From NCBI RefSeq assembly GCF_000720175.1, contig NZ_JOIX01000040.1:4048-68047 (forward strand): a stretch of DNA of 64,000 nucleotides, in the 5' to 3' direction. Position 1 is the first letter of the stretch. Each line of letters opens with the position of its first letter. Positions 7,064 through 15,596 of this stretch are shown here, piece after piece. The translations under genes were made by a program, and so were the position numbers. Origin of the DNA: Streptomyces sp. NRRL S-337 (GTDB lineage Bacteria; Actinomycetota; Actinomycetes; Streptomycetales; Streptomycetaceae). The notes below the pieces were generated by a model. The model was not told the DNA's origin, made no database searches, and saw only the letters and a program-made list of their open reading frames with translations.

Positions 7064-9267
7064 AGGCTCAGCTCCGGGTGGAGGTCCTTCATCCGGACCA
7101 CCTGGCGGCCACGGGCGGTCAGTGAGGTCAGCAGGAGCGCGCCGACGGTGAAGGCCGCCAGTATCGCACTGCCCTGCCATACGGGCGCGAGGTCGCCGCC
7201 GGTGATGAGCCGGCGCAGCCCCTCCACGATGTAACTCATCGGCAGATACGGGTGGATGGCGCCGAAGAAGCCGGGGCTGGTCTGCACCGGGTACGTGCCG
7301 CCGGCCGAGGTCAGCTGGAGCATCAGCAGCGCCAGCACCAGGATCCGGCCGGCCGGTCCGAACTGTGCGTTCAGCCACTGCACGATCGCCGAGAAACAGG
7401 CCGTGACCAGCACCAGGAAGCCGAGCGTGCCGGCCGCCCTGGCCATCTGCAGGCCGAGCCCGAAGTGCAGCACGGACATCAGAGCCGCGGTCTGCAGCAC
7501 ACCCACGCCGGCCACCGGCAGCCAGCCGGAGACCGCCACCCGCCAGGAGGAGGCGCCCATCGCCAGCGCCCGCCTGTTGAGCGGCTGGATCAGCATGTAC
7601 GCCACCATGGCGCCGACCCACAGCGACAACGGGATGAAGTACGGCGCGAAGCCGGTGCCGTAGTTGGGCGCCTTGTGGGCGGCGCCGGAGGCCAGCTGCA
7701 CCGGGTCGGACATCACCAGGGTGCGGGCGTCGCGCTCCTTCTTGCCGTAGTCGGGGATCTGCCTCGCCCCGTCGTTCAGCCCGCCGGCCAGCTTCTGTGA
7801 GCCGTCGGAGAGCTTGAACATGCCGCCGTCCAGGGTTTGCGCGCCGTCCTTGAGCTTGCCCACCCCGGAGTCGAGGTCCTGCATCCCGGCCGCGGCCCGG
7901 CCCGTGCCGTCGTGCAGCTGGTGCGCCCCGTCGTTCAGCCGGTCCGCGCCGGCGGCGAGCTTCGCATTGCCCGCGGCCAGCTTCCGGGCGCCCGCGGACA
8001 CCTTGTGGGCACCGTCGTTGAGGTCGTTGATCTTCTTGACCGCGGCGTCCATGTCGGCGCCCAGGGTGGGGCCGCGCTGCGCCAGCTCGCTCGCCAGGCA
8101 GTGCAGGGTCTCCAGGTCCCGGCCCAGCCGGTCGAGGTTCTTCTGGTCGTGGACGTAGCCGCTGACCTCCTCGGCCTTGTCCGCCGCGGTGGCCGCCTGG
8201 TCCTTGATCCGCTTCAGCTCGGCGCAGGAGGTGTCGAGGGTGACCCCGCTCTCACAGCGCAGCCGGTAGTAGGTGGCGAGATGGTCGGAGATGCCGCGGG
8301 AGAGCTTGGCCCCCATGGAGGCCGCCGCGGGCAGCTTGTCCAGGTGGTCGTGGACCGCCTGCGAGCCGTCCGCGACGAGCCGGGCGGCCTCGCCGATCTC
8401 CTTGCCGTGCGCCCGGACGAACGGTCCCACCTTGCCGACGACGCCGTTGACGGTGTCGGCCAGTTGCTGCGTCCCGTCGGCCACCTGCCCGGCGCCGTCG
8501 GCCAGTTGGCGCGAGCCGTCGGCGGCCGTGCCGGCGCCGCGGGCGAGGTCGCCGCTCCCCCGGGAGAGCCGCCCGGCGCCCGCGTTCAGGTCACCGAGGC
8601 CGGTGACGAGCCTGCCGCTGCCGTTCTTGGCGCTGCCCAGACCGTCGGCCAGTTTGCCGGCGCCGTCCTCGGCCTGCCCGATGCCGTCCTTGAGCCGGTC
8701 GGCGCCGTGCGCGGCCTGCTCGGTCCTGCCGTGCAGCGTCGAGAACGAGACGAAGATCTTGTCGAGGAAGGTGCGCGACGACTTCGCCGAGGCCGCCGCG
8801 CGCACCTCGGAGAACACCGTCCGGGAGATCTGCCCGACGATGTAGTTGTTCGCGTCGTTCGTGCGCACCTTGAGTGCGCCGGTCTCCGGGTGGTCGCCCG
8901 AACTGGAGGCGATCCGCCGGCTGAAGTCCTTCGGGATGGACAGCGACAGGTAGTACGTGCCGTCCTCGACGCCCCGGGCGGCCTCCGCGGCGCCCACCGG
9001 GTGCCAGTCGAAGGTGTGGCTGTCCGCGAGGCCGTCGACGATGCTGTCGCCCGCGGAGAGGTGCTTCCCGCCGGCCTCGGCACCCTTGTCCTCGTTGACC
9101 AGCGCGACCGGTATCTTGTCCAGCCGCCCGTACGGGTCCCAGAAGGACCACAGGTAGAGCGCGCCGTACAACAGCGGCAGGAGCAGCAGTGCGGCCAGTG
9201 CGGCGCGCGGCAGCTTCCCCCTCCCGAACCGCTTCAGCTCAAGCGCGGCCAGCCTCGGCGAGCGCAT
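7060..9267 (-). CDS. YhgE/Pip-family membrane protein (ABC-2-like permease)
   Basis: This 735-residue protein has the YhgE/Pip layout: one N-terminal membrane helix (about residues 20-43), a long extracytoplasmic region, and about five C-terminal helices (from about residue 550). The N-terminal domain contains DKIPVALVNEDKGA. The middle is full of short repeats of the GA..L.DGA type (for example KLADGLGSAKNGSG, GAGQVADGTQQLAD), expected to form long helical bundles. Related proteins include phage-infection proteins and MmpL/ABC-2-like exporters. It starts at ATG 9267, 29 bp inside the preceding ATPase gene, and ends in the GTGA overlap with the repressor. Export of an amphipathic substrate is an inference. 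Confidence 0.88.
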   Translation of the reverse strand: MRSPRLAALELKRFGRGKLPRAALAALLLLPLLYGALYLWSFWDPYGRLDKIPVALVNEDKGAEAGGKHLSAGDSIVDGLADSHTFDWHPVGAAEAARGVEDGTYYLSLSIPKDFSRRIASSSGDHPETGALKVRTNDANNYIVGQISRTVFSEVRAAASAKSSRTFLDKIFVSFSTLHGRTEQAAHGADRLKDGIGQAEDGAGKLADGLGSAKNGSGRLVTGLGDLNAGAGRLSRGSGDLARGAGTAADGSRQLADGAGQVADGTQQLADTVNGVVGKVGPFVRAHGKEIGEAARLVADGSQAVHDHLDKLPAAASMGAKLSRGISDHLATYYRLRCESGVTLDTSCAELKRIKDQAATAADKAEEVSGYVHDQKNLDRLGRDLETLHCLASELAQRGPTLGADMDAAVKKINDLNDGAHKVSAGARKLAAGNAKLAAGADRLNDGAHQLHDGTGRAAAGMQDLDSGVGKLKDGAQTLDGGMFKLSDGSQKLAGGLNDGARQIPDYGKKERDARTLVMSDPVQLASGAAHKAPNYGTGFAPYFIPLSLWVGAMVAYMLIQPLNRRALAMGASSWRVAVSGWLPVAGVGVLQTAALMSVLHFGLGLQMARAAGTLGFLVLVTACFSAIVQWLNAQFGPAGRILVLALLMLQLTSAGGTYPVQTSPGFFGAIHPYLPMSYIVEGLRRLITGGDLAPVWQGSAILAAFTVGALLLTSLTARGRQVVRMKDLHPELSL

Positions 9268-10108
9268 CGGCCGCCCCCTCCTCGTCGTCCTTCGCCTCGC
9301 CGTCGCCGTCCCCGGCGGACGGCTCCCCGGGCTCCTGTGCGGGGGGCCGTGCGCCGGTGTCCCGCCCGTCTGCGGCGTCCTGCCCGCCGGCCCGCTCCGG
9401 GCGGTTGCCGGTCCGGACCAGCACCACGTCCGCGCCGTCCCCGGGCGGCTCGCTGCACACCGCGAGGACGGTCGTGCCGGCCGCGGCGATGCCGCGCAGC
9501 ATCTCCCAGGCGGCGGTGCGCTCCTCGGCGGACAGCTTCAGGTCGGTGTCGTCGACGGCCAGCAGCCGGGGCCGGCCGATCATCGCGAGCGCCACGGAGA
9601 GCCGCAGCGCCTCCAGCCGCTCCAGGTCGCGCACCGACGTACGGATCCCCTTGGGCAGTGCCGCGAGGTCGAGCCCGGCCGTCGCCAGCGCGTCGTCCAC
9701 CAGGGCGCGGGCCTCGGCCCGGCGCTCCCGGCGCGGCCGCAGCAGGGCGCGCAGCGAACCGCCGAACCGGCCCTGCAACAGGGCGCGTTCGCGCAGGTGC
9801 TCACCTACGGTCAGGGCAGGTTCGAGATCGGCGATCCCGGGCACATGCGCGAGTGCGGTGACCGACCGGACCGCGGCCTTCTTCTTGGGCAGCGCCAGCC
9901 CGCCGATCCCGGCGGTGCCCTCGGCGGACTTCATCCGGCCGGTGAGTGCGAGCAGCAGGCACGTACGGCCCGAGCCCGACGGGCCCTGTACGGCGATCAG
10001 CGAGCCGGGGCCGGCCGTGATGTCGACGTTCCGGAACGCCCAGCCGCGGGGGCCCTTGACCCCGAACCGCTCGGCCGTGAGCGCCGCCCCGTGCGGGGTG
10101 CTGTCCAC
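9239..10108 (-). CDS. Degenerate ABC-transporter ATPase
   Basis: The 289-residue protein has an ABC ATPase fold signature, but every catalytic motif is altered. Walker A reads GPSGSGRT (residues 42-49), with Arg48 in place of the invariant Lys. The LSGGQ region is replaced by VRDLERLEA. Walker B reads RLLAVDDTD, with Asp187 where Glu is expected. The switch His is absent (LAVCSEP, about 215-221). The last 60 residues are acidic and disordered. The start is GTG 10108 behind a strong AAGGGAGGGG site. It overlaps the YhgE gene by 29 bp and is preceded by a palindromic operator. A regulatory or nucleotide-sensing role is as likely as transport energising. Confidence 0.85.
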   Translation of the reverse strand: MDSTPHGAALTAERFGVKGPRGWAFRNVDITAGPGSLIAVQGPSGSGRTCLLLALTGRMKSAEGTAGIGGLALPKKKAAVRSVTALAHVPGIADLEPALTVGEHLRERALLQGRFGGSLRALLRPRRERRAEARALVDDALATAGLDLAALPKGIRTSVRDLERLEALRLSVALAMIGRPRLLAVDDTDLKLSAEERTAAWEMLRGIAAAGTTVLAVCSEPPGDGADVVLVRTGNRPERAGGQDAADGRDTGARPPAQEPGEPSAGDGDGEAKDDEEGAADALAEAGRA

Positions 10109-10119
10109 GATCCCCTCCC

Positions 10120-10141
10120 TTGCACTGACTGGTCAGTGCAA
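10120..10141. promoter_or_regulatory. TetR-type operator of the ABC-YhgE-TetR operon
   Basis: Arms TTGCACTGAC (10120-10129) and GTCAGTGCAA (10132-10141) form a perfect palindrome around TG. The palindrome lies just upstream of the Shine-Dalgarno sequence of the leftward ABC gene, where a bound repressor would block transcription. TGAC-N2-GTCA cores are typical of TetR operators, and a TetR gene is the last in this operon. Confidence 0.75.
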
Positions 10142-10358
10142 AAAGTATGCAGCATCCCACCCCGCGTTCCGCAAGGGGGTCCGGTGGACCGGTTCGGGCC
10201 GGGAATCGTCCGCGCTTGCCCCGCTCCACGCGAAATTCGCCGTCCGGCCGGGGAAGTGCAGGTCAGGGCCGATTGTCAGTGGTGTGCCGCACGATGGGGT
10301 CAGACGGGCCGAATCAGCGTTCGGCCCCGAACCGGCATGTGACGACAGGAGGTTCGTC

Positions 10359-10874
10359 ATGGCAGCTCGTCCCACCGGGGCCAGTTCCGCTGCGTACGGT
10401 CCCCCGAGCGATGTCCACCCCGTCCTGCGCCGGGCGGCCGCACCACCCGCCGCCCTGGCCCTGCTCGCCCAGGCCCAGCAGGGTCTCGAAGAAGCGCGGA
10501 CCCTGAACGCCCCCAACGAGCGGTTCGCCACCGCCCATCTGGCCGCGCTGCGCACCGCAGCCGCCGTCCTCGCCGTGCGCGCCCGTCCGGAGCCCACCCT
10601 ACGCCGCAGGCCGGGCACCGCTCCGCGCCGCGGCCGCCGGGAAAGCATCCGCAGCGCCTGGGACCTCCTCCCCGAGGTCGCGCCCGAACTCACCGAGTGG
10701 AGCGCCCTGTTCGCCTCCGGCGCCGCCCGCCGGGCCCGGGCCGAGGCCGGGATAGCCGGCGCGGCCAGCAGCCGGGACGCCGACGACCTCCTGCGGGACG
10801 TCGCCATGTTCCTGCGCCTGGTCGAACGGATGCTGCTCCTCCAGCCACCGCTGCCGCCCCAGCGGGCGGGGTGA
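10359..10874 (+). CDS. SAV_6107-like HEPN-domain protein
   Basis: The 171-residue, mostly helical, Ala/Arg-rich protein resembles the SAV_6107-type HEPN family of streptomycetes. Recognisable parts are LALLAQAQQGLEEARTL with NERFATAHLAALRTAAAVLAVRARP (about residues 30-70), then a second helical half with SAWDLLPEVAPELTEWSALF. HEPN proteins are often RNases or toxin partners; I see the ARARAEA-type basic helix but not a clear RX4-6H motif. The ATG follows ACAGGAGG, an almost perfect ribosome site. The gene is divergent from the ABC operon, with about 250 bp between them. No antitoxin gene is adjacent. Confidence 0.75.
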   Translation: MAARPTGASSAAYGPPSDVHPVLRRAAAPPAALALLAQAQQGLEEARTLNAPNERFATAHLAALRTAAAVLAVRARPEPTLRRRPGTAPRRGRRESIRSAWDLLPEVAPELTEWSALFASGAARRARAEAGIAGAASSRDADDLLRDVAMFLRLVERMLLLQPPLPPQRAG

Positions 10875-11104
10875 GCGGGCCGCCGTAAGGGAAGCGCGGG
10901 GCGTCACCGGCGGAGCGAGCGGGCCGCCGGCGGCGGGCCCCGGGGCTGGGCGGGGGAGCGTCACGGACGGGCCGCGAGGCCCGGCGGGGCGGGCTGAGCA
11001 GGCCCTCACCCACTCCGCGGGGCTCCGTGGACGGCGGACGGCGCGGGACGGAATAGGGTGGTGGACGACTGGATGTTCATGCCCCCGCCGAGGAGCCACC
11101 CGCC

Positions 11105-11860
11105 GTGTCTGACCCGCTGCGCCCGCGCGCATCCCTTCGTACCGCCGTGGTCTGGGACGTCCTGAAGGACGCCCTGGAGCGCCGGGTCAAGGCGGCCGGG
11201 CGCGACGCCCTGGACGTTCTCGACACCGGCGGCGGCACCGGCAACTTCGCCGTGCCGGTCGCCCGCCTCGGTCACCACGTCACGGTCGTCGACCCCAGCC
11301 CCAACGCCCTCTTCGCCCTGGAGCGCCGGGCCGCGGAGGCCGGCGTCGCCGACCGGATCCGGGCCGTCCAGGGCGACGCCCACGGCCTGTTCGACGTGGT
11401 CGAGCGCGGTGGCTACGACACCGTGCTCTGCCACGGCGTGCTGGAGTACGTCGACGACCCGGCCGAGGGCATCCGCAACGCCGTCGACGCGCTGCGCCCG
11501 GCCGGCACCCTCAGCCTGCTCGCGGCCGGCCTCGGCGGTGCCGTGCTCGCCCGCGCCCTGGCCGGCCACTTCACCGAGGCCCACCAGGCCCTCACCGACC
11601 CGGCCGGCCGCTGGGGCGAGGGCGACCCGGTGCCCCGCCGGTTCACCGCCGAACAGCTCACCGGCCTGGTCGCCGCCACCGGCCTGCAGGTCGGTGCGGT
11701 GCACGGTGTCCGGGTCTTCGCCGACCTGGTTCCGGGCGTACTCGTCGACACCGAGCCGGGCGCCATGGACGCCCTGCTGAAGCTGGAGGCGGCCGCCGCC
11801 GAGCAGCCCGCCTTCCACGCCGTCGCGACCCAGCTGCACGTCCTCGCCGAGCGCGACTGA
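11105..11860 (+). CDS. Class I SAM-dependent methyltransferase
   Basis: This is a 251-residue soluble protein with the Rossmann-like methyltransferase fold. Motif I is VLDTGGGTGNFAVPVARLG (about residues 38-56), followed by the acidic VVDPSPNAL strand end. Then come an AVQGDAHGLFDVV segment (motif II) and TVLCHGVLEYVDDP (motif III). The substrate is not evident; the protein resembles general small-molecule or CmoA-like methyltransferases. The start is GTG 11105 behind GAGGAGCC. It is a single gene flanked by gaps of about 230 and 260 bp in which I see no other gene. Confidence 0.9.
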   Translation: MSDPLRPRASLRTAVVWDVLKDALERRVKAAGRDALDVLDTGGGTGNFAVPVARLGHHVTVVDPSPNALFALERRAAEAGVADRIRAVQGDAHGLFDVVERGGYDTVLCHGVLEYVDDPAEGIRNAVDALRPAGTLSLLAAGLGGAVLARALAGHFTEAHQALTDPAGRWGEGDPVPRRFTAEQLTGLVAATGLQVGAVHGVRVFADLVPGVLVDTEPGAMDALLKLEAAAAEQPAFHAVATQLHVLAERD

Positions 11861-12119
11861 CCGGGGAGCGGGCCCGGCCGGCTGCGTGCGGTCGGCCACA
11901 GGCCACCCGATCAGCCCCTTGGCCCCGTATGATCGGTGTACGACGTTCCGGCATGACGGACAGGCGGGTGGGGAATGCACGCAGCATCACCCCCGGTCGC
12001 CACGGCGGCCCGGACAGTGAACTGGCGTCGAGGGGCGGGTTTCACGGGGGCGATTCCCTGCCTATCCTGAAAGGGTCGCACCCCGGTCGCCCCCCGCGAC
12101 CGACGAGTAGGAGGACTCC

Positions 12120-12515
12120 GTGCCGCTCTCGGAGCACGAGCAGCGCATGCTCGAGCAAATGGAGCGAGCGCTGTACGCCGAAGATCCCAAGTTCGCGACA
12201 GCGCTTGAGGGAAGCGGGCTGCGTACGTACACCCGGCGACGGGTCTACCAAGCGGTCGCGGGCTTCCTGGTGGGTATCGCCCTGCTCATGGCCGGCATGG
12301 TCGCGCAGCAGATCTGGATCAGCGTGGTCGGATTCCTCGTGATGCTCGGTTGTGCCGTGTTGGCGGTCACCGGGTGGCGCAAGGCGCCCAAGCCCGGTGA
12401 ACAGCGCGCCGGAGCCGAGGGCCCGGCGCGGCGTCAGGCCCGGCCGCGGCGCTCGATGATGAACCGCATCGAGGACCGCTGGCAGCGCCGCCGCGACGAG
12501 CAGCAGGGCCACTGA
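12120..12515 (+). CDS. DUF3040 small membrane protein
   Basis: The 131-residue protein matches the actinobacterial DUF3040 family. It has the conserved N-terminal LSEHEQRMLEQMERALYAEDPKFA, then two closely spaced membrane helices (about residues 46-64 and 68-87), and a long basic tail. The topology suggests both ends in the cytoplasm. The function is unknown. The start is GTG 12120 behind an AGTAGGAGGACTCC ribosome site. It ends in a strong terminator at 12570-12608. Confidence 0.9.
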   Translation: MPLSEHEQRMLEQMERALYAEDPKFATALEGSGLRTYTRRRVYQAVAGFLVGIALLMAGMVAQQIWISVVGFLVMLGCAVLAVTGWRKAPKPGEQRAGAEGPARRQARPRRSMMNRIEDRWQRRRDEQQGH

Positions 12516-12569
12516 CCCCGCTCCGAACGTCCTCCTCCTGACGCGCCGTCGCCGCGTCACCGGTCTTCC

Positions 12570-12608
12570 GTGCTGTGGCCGCCCGATCCCTTCGGGCGGC
12601 CACAGCAC
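12570..12608 (+). terminator. Terminator after the DUF3040 gene
   Basis: Arms GTGCTGTGGCCGCCCGA (12570-12586) and 12592-12608 pair perfectly over 17 bp around the loop TCCCT. It lies 55 bp past the DUF3040 stop. Confidence 0.8.
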
Positions 12609-13059
12609 GTTCTGCTCTCGCCGGCAGGTTTTGCTGCCGCCGATATGGTGTGCCGCCGGCAGGTTTTGCTGCCGCGCTGTGCCGTGCCAGCAGGCGGTAT
12701 GGCCGCGCCGGGCCAGCTGGGTACGGCCGCGCCGGGTGGCATGGCCGTACCGGCCCCGCTGGCCCCCTACCGGCCCCGCCGACCGTCGCGGCCTGACCGG
12801 GCGTCGCGTTCTCCCCGGCGTCGGGCCCCCGCCGACCGTCGCGGCCCTGCCGAGTCCCTGGCCCTGCCGAGTCCCTGGCCCTGCCGAGTCCCTGGCCCTG
12901 GCGAGCACTCTGGCCCCACCGGCTGTCCCCGGCCCTTGGCCCTGCTGGACGTCGCGGACCGCTGCACGACGCCCTGGGCCCGTCCGACGGACGCGCGCCT
13001 CGCCCTGGCCCCGCGCCACGCCCCGGACGCCCTCTGTGGCCGGGCGCCGCCCCTGCCCC
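12609..13059. repeat. Gene-free low-complexity stretch with two repeat types
   Basis: No gene is convincing in this stretch between the DUF3040 terminator and the stop of the transglutaminase gene. A 22-nt direct repeat occurs at 12619-12640 and 12654-12675, 35 bp apart. Each copy holds a small hairpin, CGGCAG-GTTTTG-CTGCCG. Further on, the 17-mer CCTGCCGAGTCCCTGGC occurs three times head to tail (12846-12862, 12863-12879, 12880-12896), followed by a decayed copy. The rest is C-rich imperfect repetition of GGCCC and CCGGCCCCG words. Confidence 0.7.
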
Positions 13060-15510
13060 CTACGCCCGCTGCCGCCGCCCCCGCCGGAGCGCGGACGTGG
13101 CTCGTCGTAGTGCGGTCGACGGGCGGCTCGTACGGCAGCGGAGGCGCAGGGATGCCCAGCGGGCCGCGACGGCCCGGCGGAGGCGGGCGGCCGAGCGTGG
13201 GGCGAACAGTGCCCGCAGCCGCAGGGCACGGGGCGCACCGGCCCGCAATCCGGCCAGCACCTGCTGGACGTCGCCGGCCAGTCCGGTCACCGGCCGGGGG
13301 CGCGGGGCGTAGAGGATCTGCTCGACCGCCTCCGCGACCCGGCGGGCAGCGGCGGCGGGCTCCGGTTGCAGTTCCCCGACGCGAATGATCCGGGCGGCCG
13401 CCCTGCGCGGGGTCAGCGACTCGTCCGGGACGATCCCGAAGTCCCAGGCGGTGTCCAGCAACTCCTGCCAGGCCGCCAGCGCGGCCGCCGCCCCGCCGGC
13501 GTCCGTCGCGCGGCCCCCGCCCGGGCCGCCGGGCGCCAGTCGTCGGGAGCGCAGCCGCAGCCGCCACAGCAGCGGGACCAGGGGCAGCAGCAGGACGAGC
13601 AGCGCGGCCGGCCCGAGAGCGGCCACCGCCCAGGGGGACGGGCCACCGTCCGACGGGCGGGCGCCGGACTGCGCGGGCACCGTCGGACAGGCCGCTCCGC
13701 TGCCGGCCGGATGCTCACCCGGGCCGCACGAGGGCGTCGCCGAGGGGCCCTGCGTGGGCGGTGCGGGCCGGGCCGGCGCGGGGTCCGGGCGGCCCGGCTC
13801 GGTGCTGCCCGAGGTGTCGGGATAGGCGTAGTCCGGGATGCTGCCGCGGCTCGGTGTGGGCTCGAAACGGGTCCAGCCGATGCCCTGGAAGTACAGCTCG
13901 GGCCAGGCGTGCGCGTCCTTGAGGCTGACCGAGGTCGTGCCGTCGGGCTGCTTCGTCCCCGGGGTGAAGCCGACCGCGACCCGGGCCGGGATGCCCAGCG
14001 TGCGGGCCATCGCCGCCATCGAGAACGAGAAGTGGACGCAGAAGCCCTCCTTCTGCCGCAGGAACCGGGCTATCGCCTCGGCGCCGCTGCCGGCCCGCAC
14101 CTCGGTGTTGTACGTGAAGCCGCCGTCGAGCGCGAACCAGTCCTGGAGCTTGACGGCCTTGGCGTAGGCGGTCGAGGCGCCCCGGGTGATCCGGCGGGCG
14201 GTGGACCGGACGACCGGGGGGAGCGAGGCGGGCACCTTGGTGTATTCGCGCAGCAGCTCGCCGGGTGGTGCCGGGGCGGCGGCCAGTTGCCGGGAGGTGG
14301 GCCGCACCTGGAGGCTCTCGACCTGGTACTGCAGATCGCGGGTGTTCTGGCCGCGGTCGCCGACCAGCGTGCGGCCCTGCGGCTCGAAGCGCCAGCGGCC
14401 GGAAATGTCCACCCGGGACGCGGGATAGGGGAGCGGCAGCCAGTTCTGCGCGTACCACCCGGCGGTCGAGATGGAGGTGTTGATCCGCTCGCGGCCGACC
14501 GCGGAACTGAGGCCGGGCGGCTCCGGCAGCCGCTCAGGCACGTCCGTGACCGTGCGCTCGGACGGCTTCCAGGTCGTGCCGTCGAACTGGTCGAGGGCGA
14601 CGATCCGCAGATACAGATCGCGGGTATCGGCGGCGGTGGTGCGGTAGTTGAGGACCTCGCGGTCCTCGGGCTGGTTGAGGCTGTCCTGCAGCGACACCAG
14701 AGGGTTGACCGCGGAGATCGTGCCGCCCCCGCCGCCGCGGCCCGGACCGCCGCCGGTGGGGCCGAGCAGTCCGTCGCCGAGGGAGGGCAGCGCGGCGGGC
14801 ACCACGAGGGCGATGCCGAGGACCAGGGCACCGATCCGCCGGCCCGTACGGACCGGCGCGGTGGCCGGTCCGTACGCCGCGGAACCCGGCCCGCCGCCCG
14901 GCCGGCCCGGGTCCGCGGCGCCGAAGACCCGGCCCCACTGGGAGAGCCGGTCGCGGCCCTCGGCCAGCAGGAGCAACAGATAGCCCGCCGCCGCGATCAG
15001 GAACCACAGCCAGCCCGCACCGCCCTGGGCCAGCCCCGCCGCGACCGAGTAGAGGGCGAGCAGCGGCAGGCCCGCGGGCGCGGCACTGCGGTACGTCACC
15101 GCCAGGGCGTCCACGATCAGGCCGATCAGCAGCACCCCGGCGACCAGCAGCAGCCGGATGCCGGGGGTGACCGGGGCGGGGATGGCGTACCGGCCGACGT
15201 CCTGGACGCCGCTCCGCAGCAGCCGGCCGAAGGCAGCGGCCGCGTCCGGGCCCGGCAGCAGGCCGAGCACGGCGTCGGCCGGCACGAAGAGCACGGTCAG
15301 CAGCAGGACCATGATCAGCAGCTGGGCGGCGATCGTCAGCGGGCCGGCGAGCGGGACCCGGCGGGCCAGCGCGCCCACTCCGGTCATGATCGCCAGCAGG
15401 ATCGTTGCCTGGAGGATCCAGCTGATCGGATCCACCAGCGGCAGCAGTGCGCAGGCGGCACAGAGGGTGGCCACCGCGGCACACAGCGCGAGTCGTGCCC
15501 GGCCGCTCAT
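13060..15510 (-). CDS. TgpA-type transmembrane transglutaminase (DUF3488/DUF4129)
   Basis: The 816-residue membrane protein has five to six N-terminal helices (DUF3488, about residues 8-210), an extracytoplasmic transglutaminase-like domain, one further helix (about 645-665) and a cytoplasmic DUF4129 tail. The catalytic Cys491 (EGFCVHFSFS) and His534 (KDAHAWPELY) are present; the third residue appears as Glu in TRFEPTPSRG. A Pro/Ser/Gly-rich stretch precedes the last helix. Such proteins usually travel with a MoxR ATPase and a DUF58 protein, exactly as here. The ATG at 15510 overlaps the stop of a 29-codon frame (ATGA). A role in envelope protein processing or crosslinking is inferred. Confidence 0.9.
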   Translation of the reverse strand: MSGRARLALCAAVATLCAACALLPLVDPISWILQATILLAIMTGVGALARRVPLAGPLTIAAQLLIMVLLLTVLFVPADAVLGLLPGPDAAAAFGRLLRSGVQDVGRYAIPAPVTPGIRLLLVAGVLLIGLIVDALAVTYRSAAPAGLPLLALYSVAAGLAQGGAGWLWFLIAAAGYLLLLLAEGRDRLSQWGRVFGAADPGRPGGGPGSAAYGPATAPVRTGRRIGALVLGIALVVPAALPSLGDGLLGPTGGGPGRGGGGGTISAVNPLVSLQDSLNQPEDREVLNYRTTAADTRDLYLRIVALDQFDGTTWKPSERTVTDVPERLPEPPGLSSAVGRERINTSISTAGWYAQNWLPLPYPASRVDISGRWRFEPQGRTLVGDRGQNTRDLQYQVESLQVRPTSRQLAAAPAPPGELLREYTKVPASLPPVVRSTARRITRGASTAYAKAVKLQDWFALDGGFTYNTEVRAGSGAEAIARFLRQKEGFCVHFSFSMAAMARTLGIPARVAVGFTPGTKQPDGTTSVSLKDAHAWPELYFQGIGWTRFEPTPSRGSIPDYAYPDTSGSTEPGRPDPAPARPAPPTQGPSATPSCGPGEHPAGSGAACPTVPAQSGARPSDGGPSPWAVAALGPAALLVLLLPLVPLLWRLRLRSRRLAPGGPGGGRATDAGGAAAALAAWQELLDTAWDFGIVPDESLTPRRAAARIIRVGELQPEPAAAARRVAEAVEQILYAPRPRPVTGLAGDVQQVLAGLRAGAPRALRLRALFAPRSAARLRRAVAARWASLRLRCRTSRPSTALRRATSALRRGRRQRA

Positions 15511-15596
15511 CGGTCCGCCTCCCCTCGCGCGAAGCCGTCCCCGTACGCATCCCCGTAGACGTGGTGCTTCCGCACCGGCCGCACGCTCCCGTTCAT
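15507..15596 (-). CDS. 29-residue open frame coupled at both ends (DUF58/TgpA junction)
   Basis: ATG 15596 overlaps the DUF58 stop as ATGA, and its own TGA (15509-15507) overlaps the TgpA ATG, again as ATGA. The frame encodes 29 residues, basic then Tyr/Gly/Asp-rich (MNGSVRPVRK at the start, FARGEADR at the end). Twenty-six of 29 codons end in G or C. It may be a real small protein of the transglutaminase operon, or a translated linker that carries ribosomes from DUF58 to TgpA. It has no recognisable domain. Confidence 0.5.
   Translation of the reverse strand: MNGSVRPVRKHHVYGDAYGDGFARGEADR

Noticed and set aside
7064..7621. N-terminal extension of the TetR frame
   Set aside because: It overlaps the YhgE gene on the same strand in another frame; the GTGA overlap and GGAG fix the start at 7063.
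12846..12914. Possible CRISPR array
   Set aside because: The 17-bp repeats are directly adjacent with no spacers, and no cas gene is in the window.
12570..13388. 272-codon + strand frame across the gene-free stretch
   Set aside because: It begins in a terminator stem and runs through tandem repeats and antisense to the transglutaminase gene; composition is repeat-like and no ribosome site is seen.
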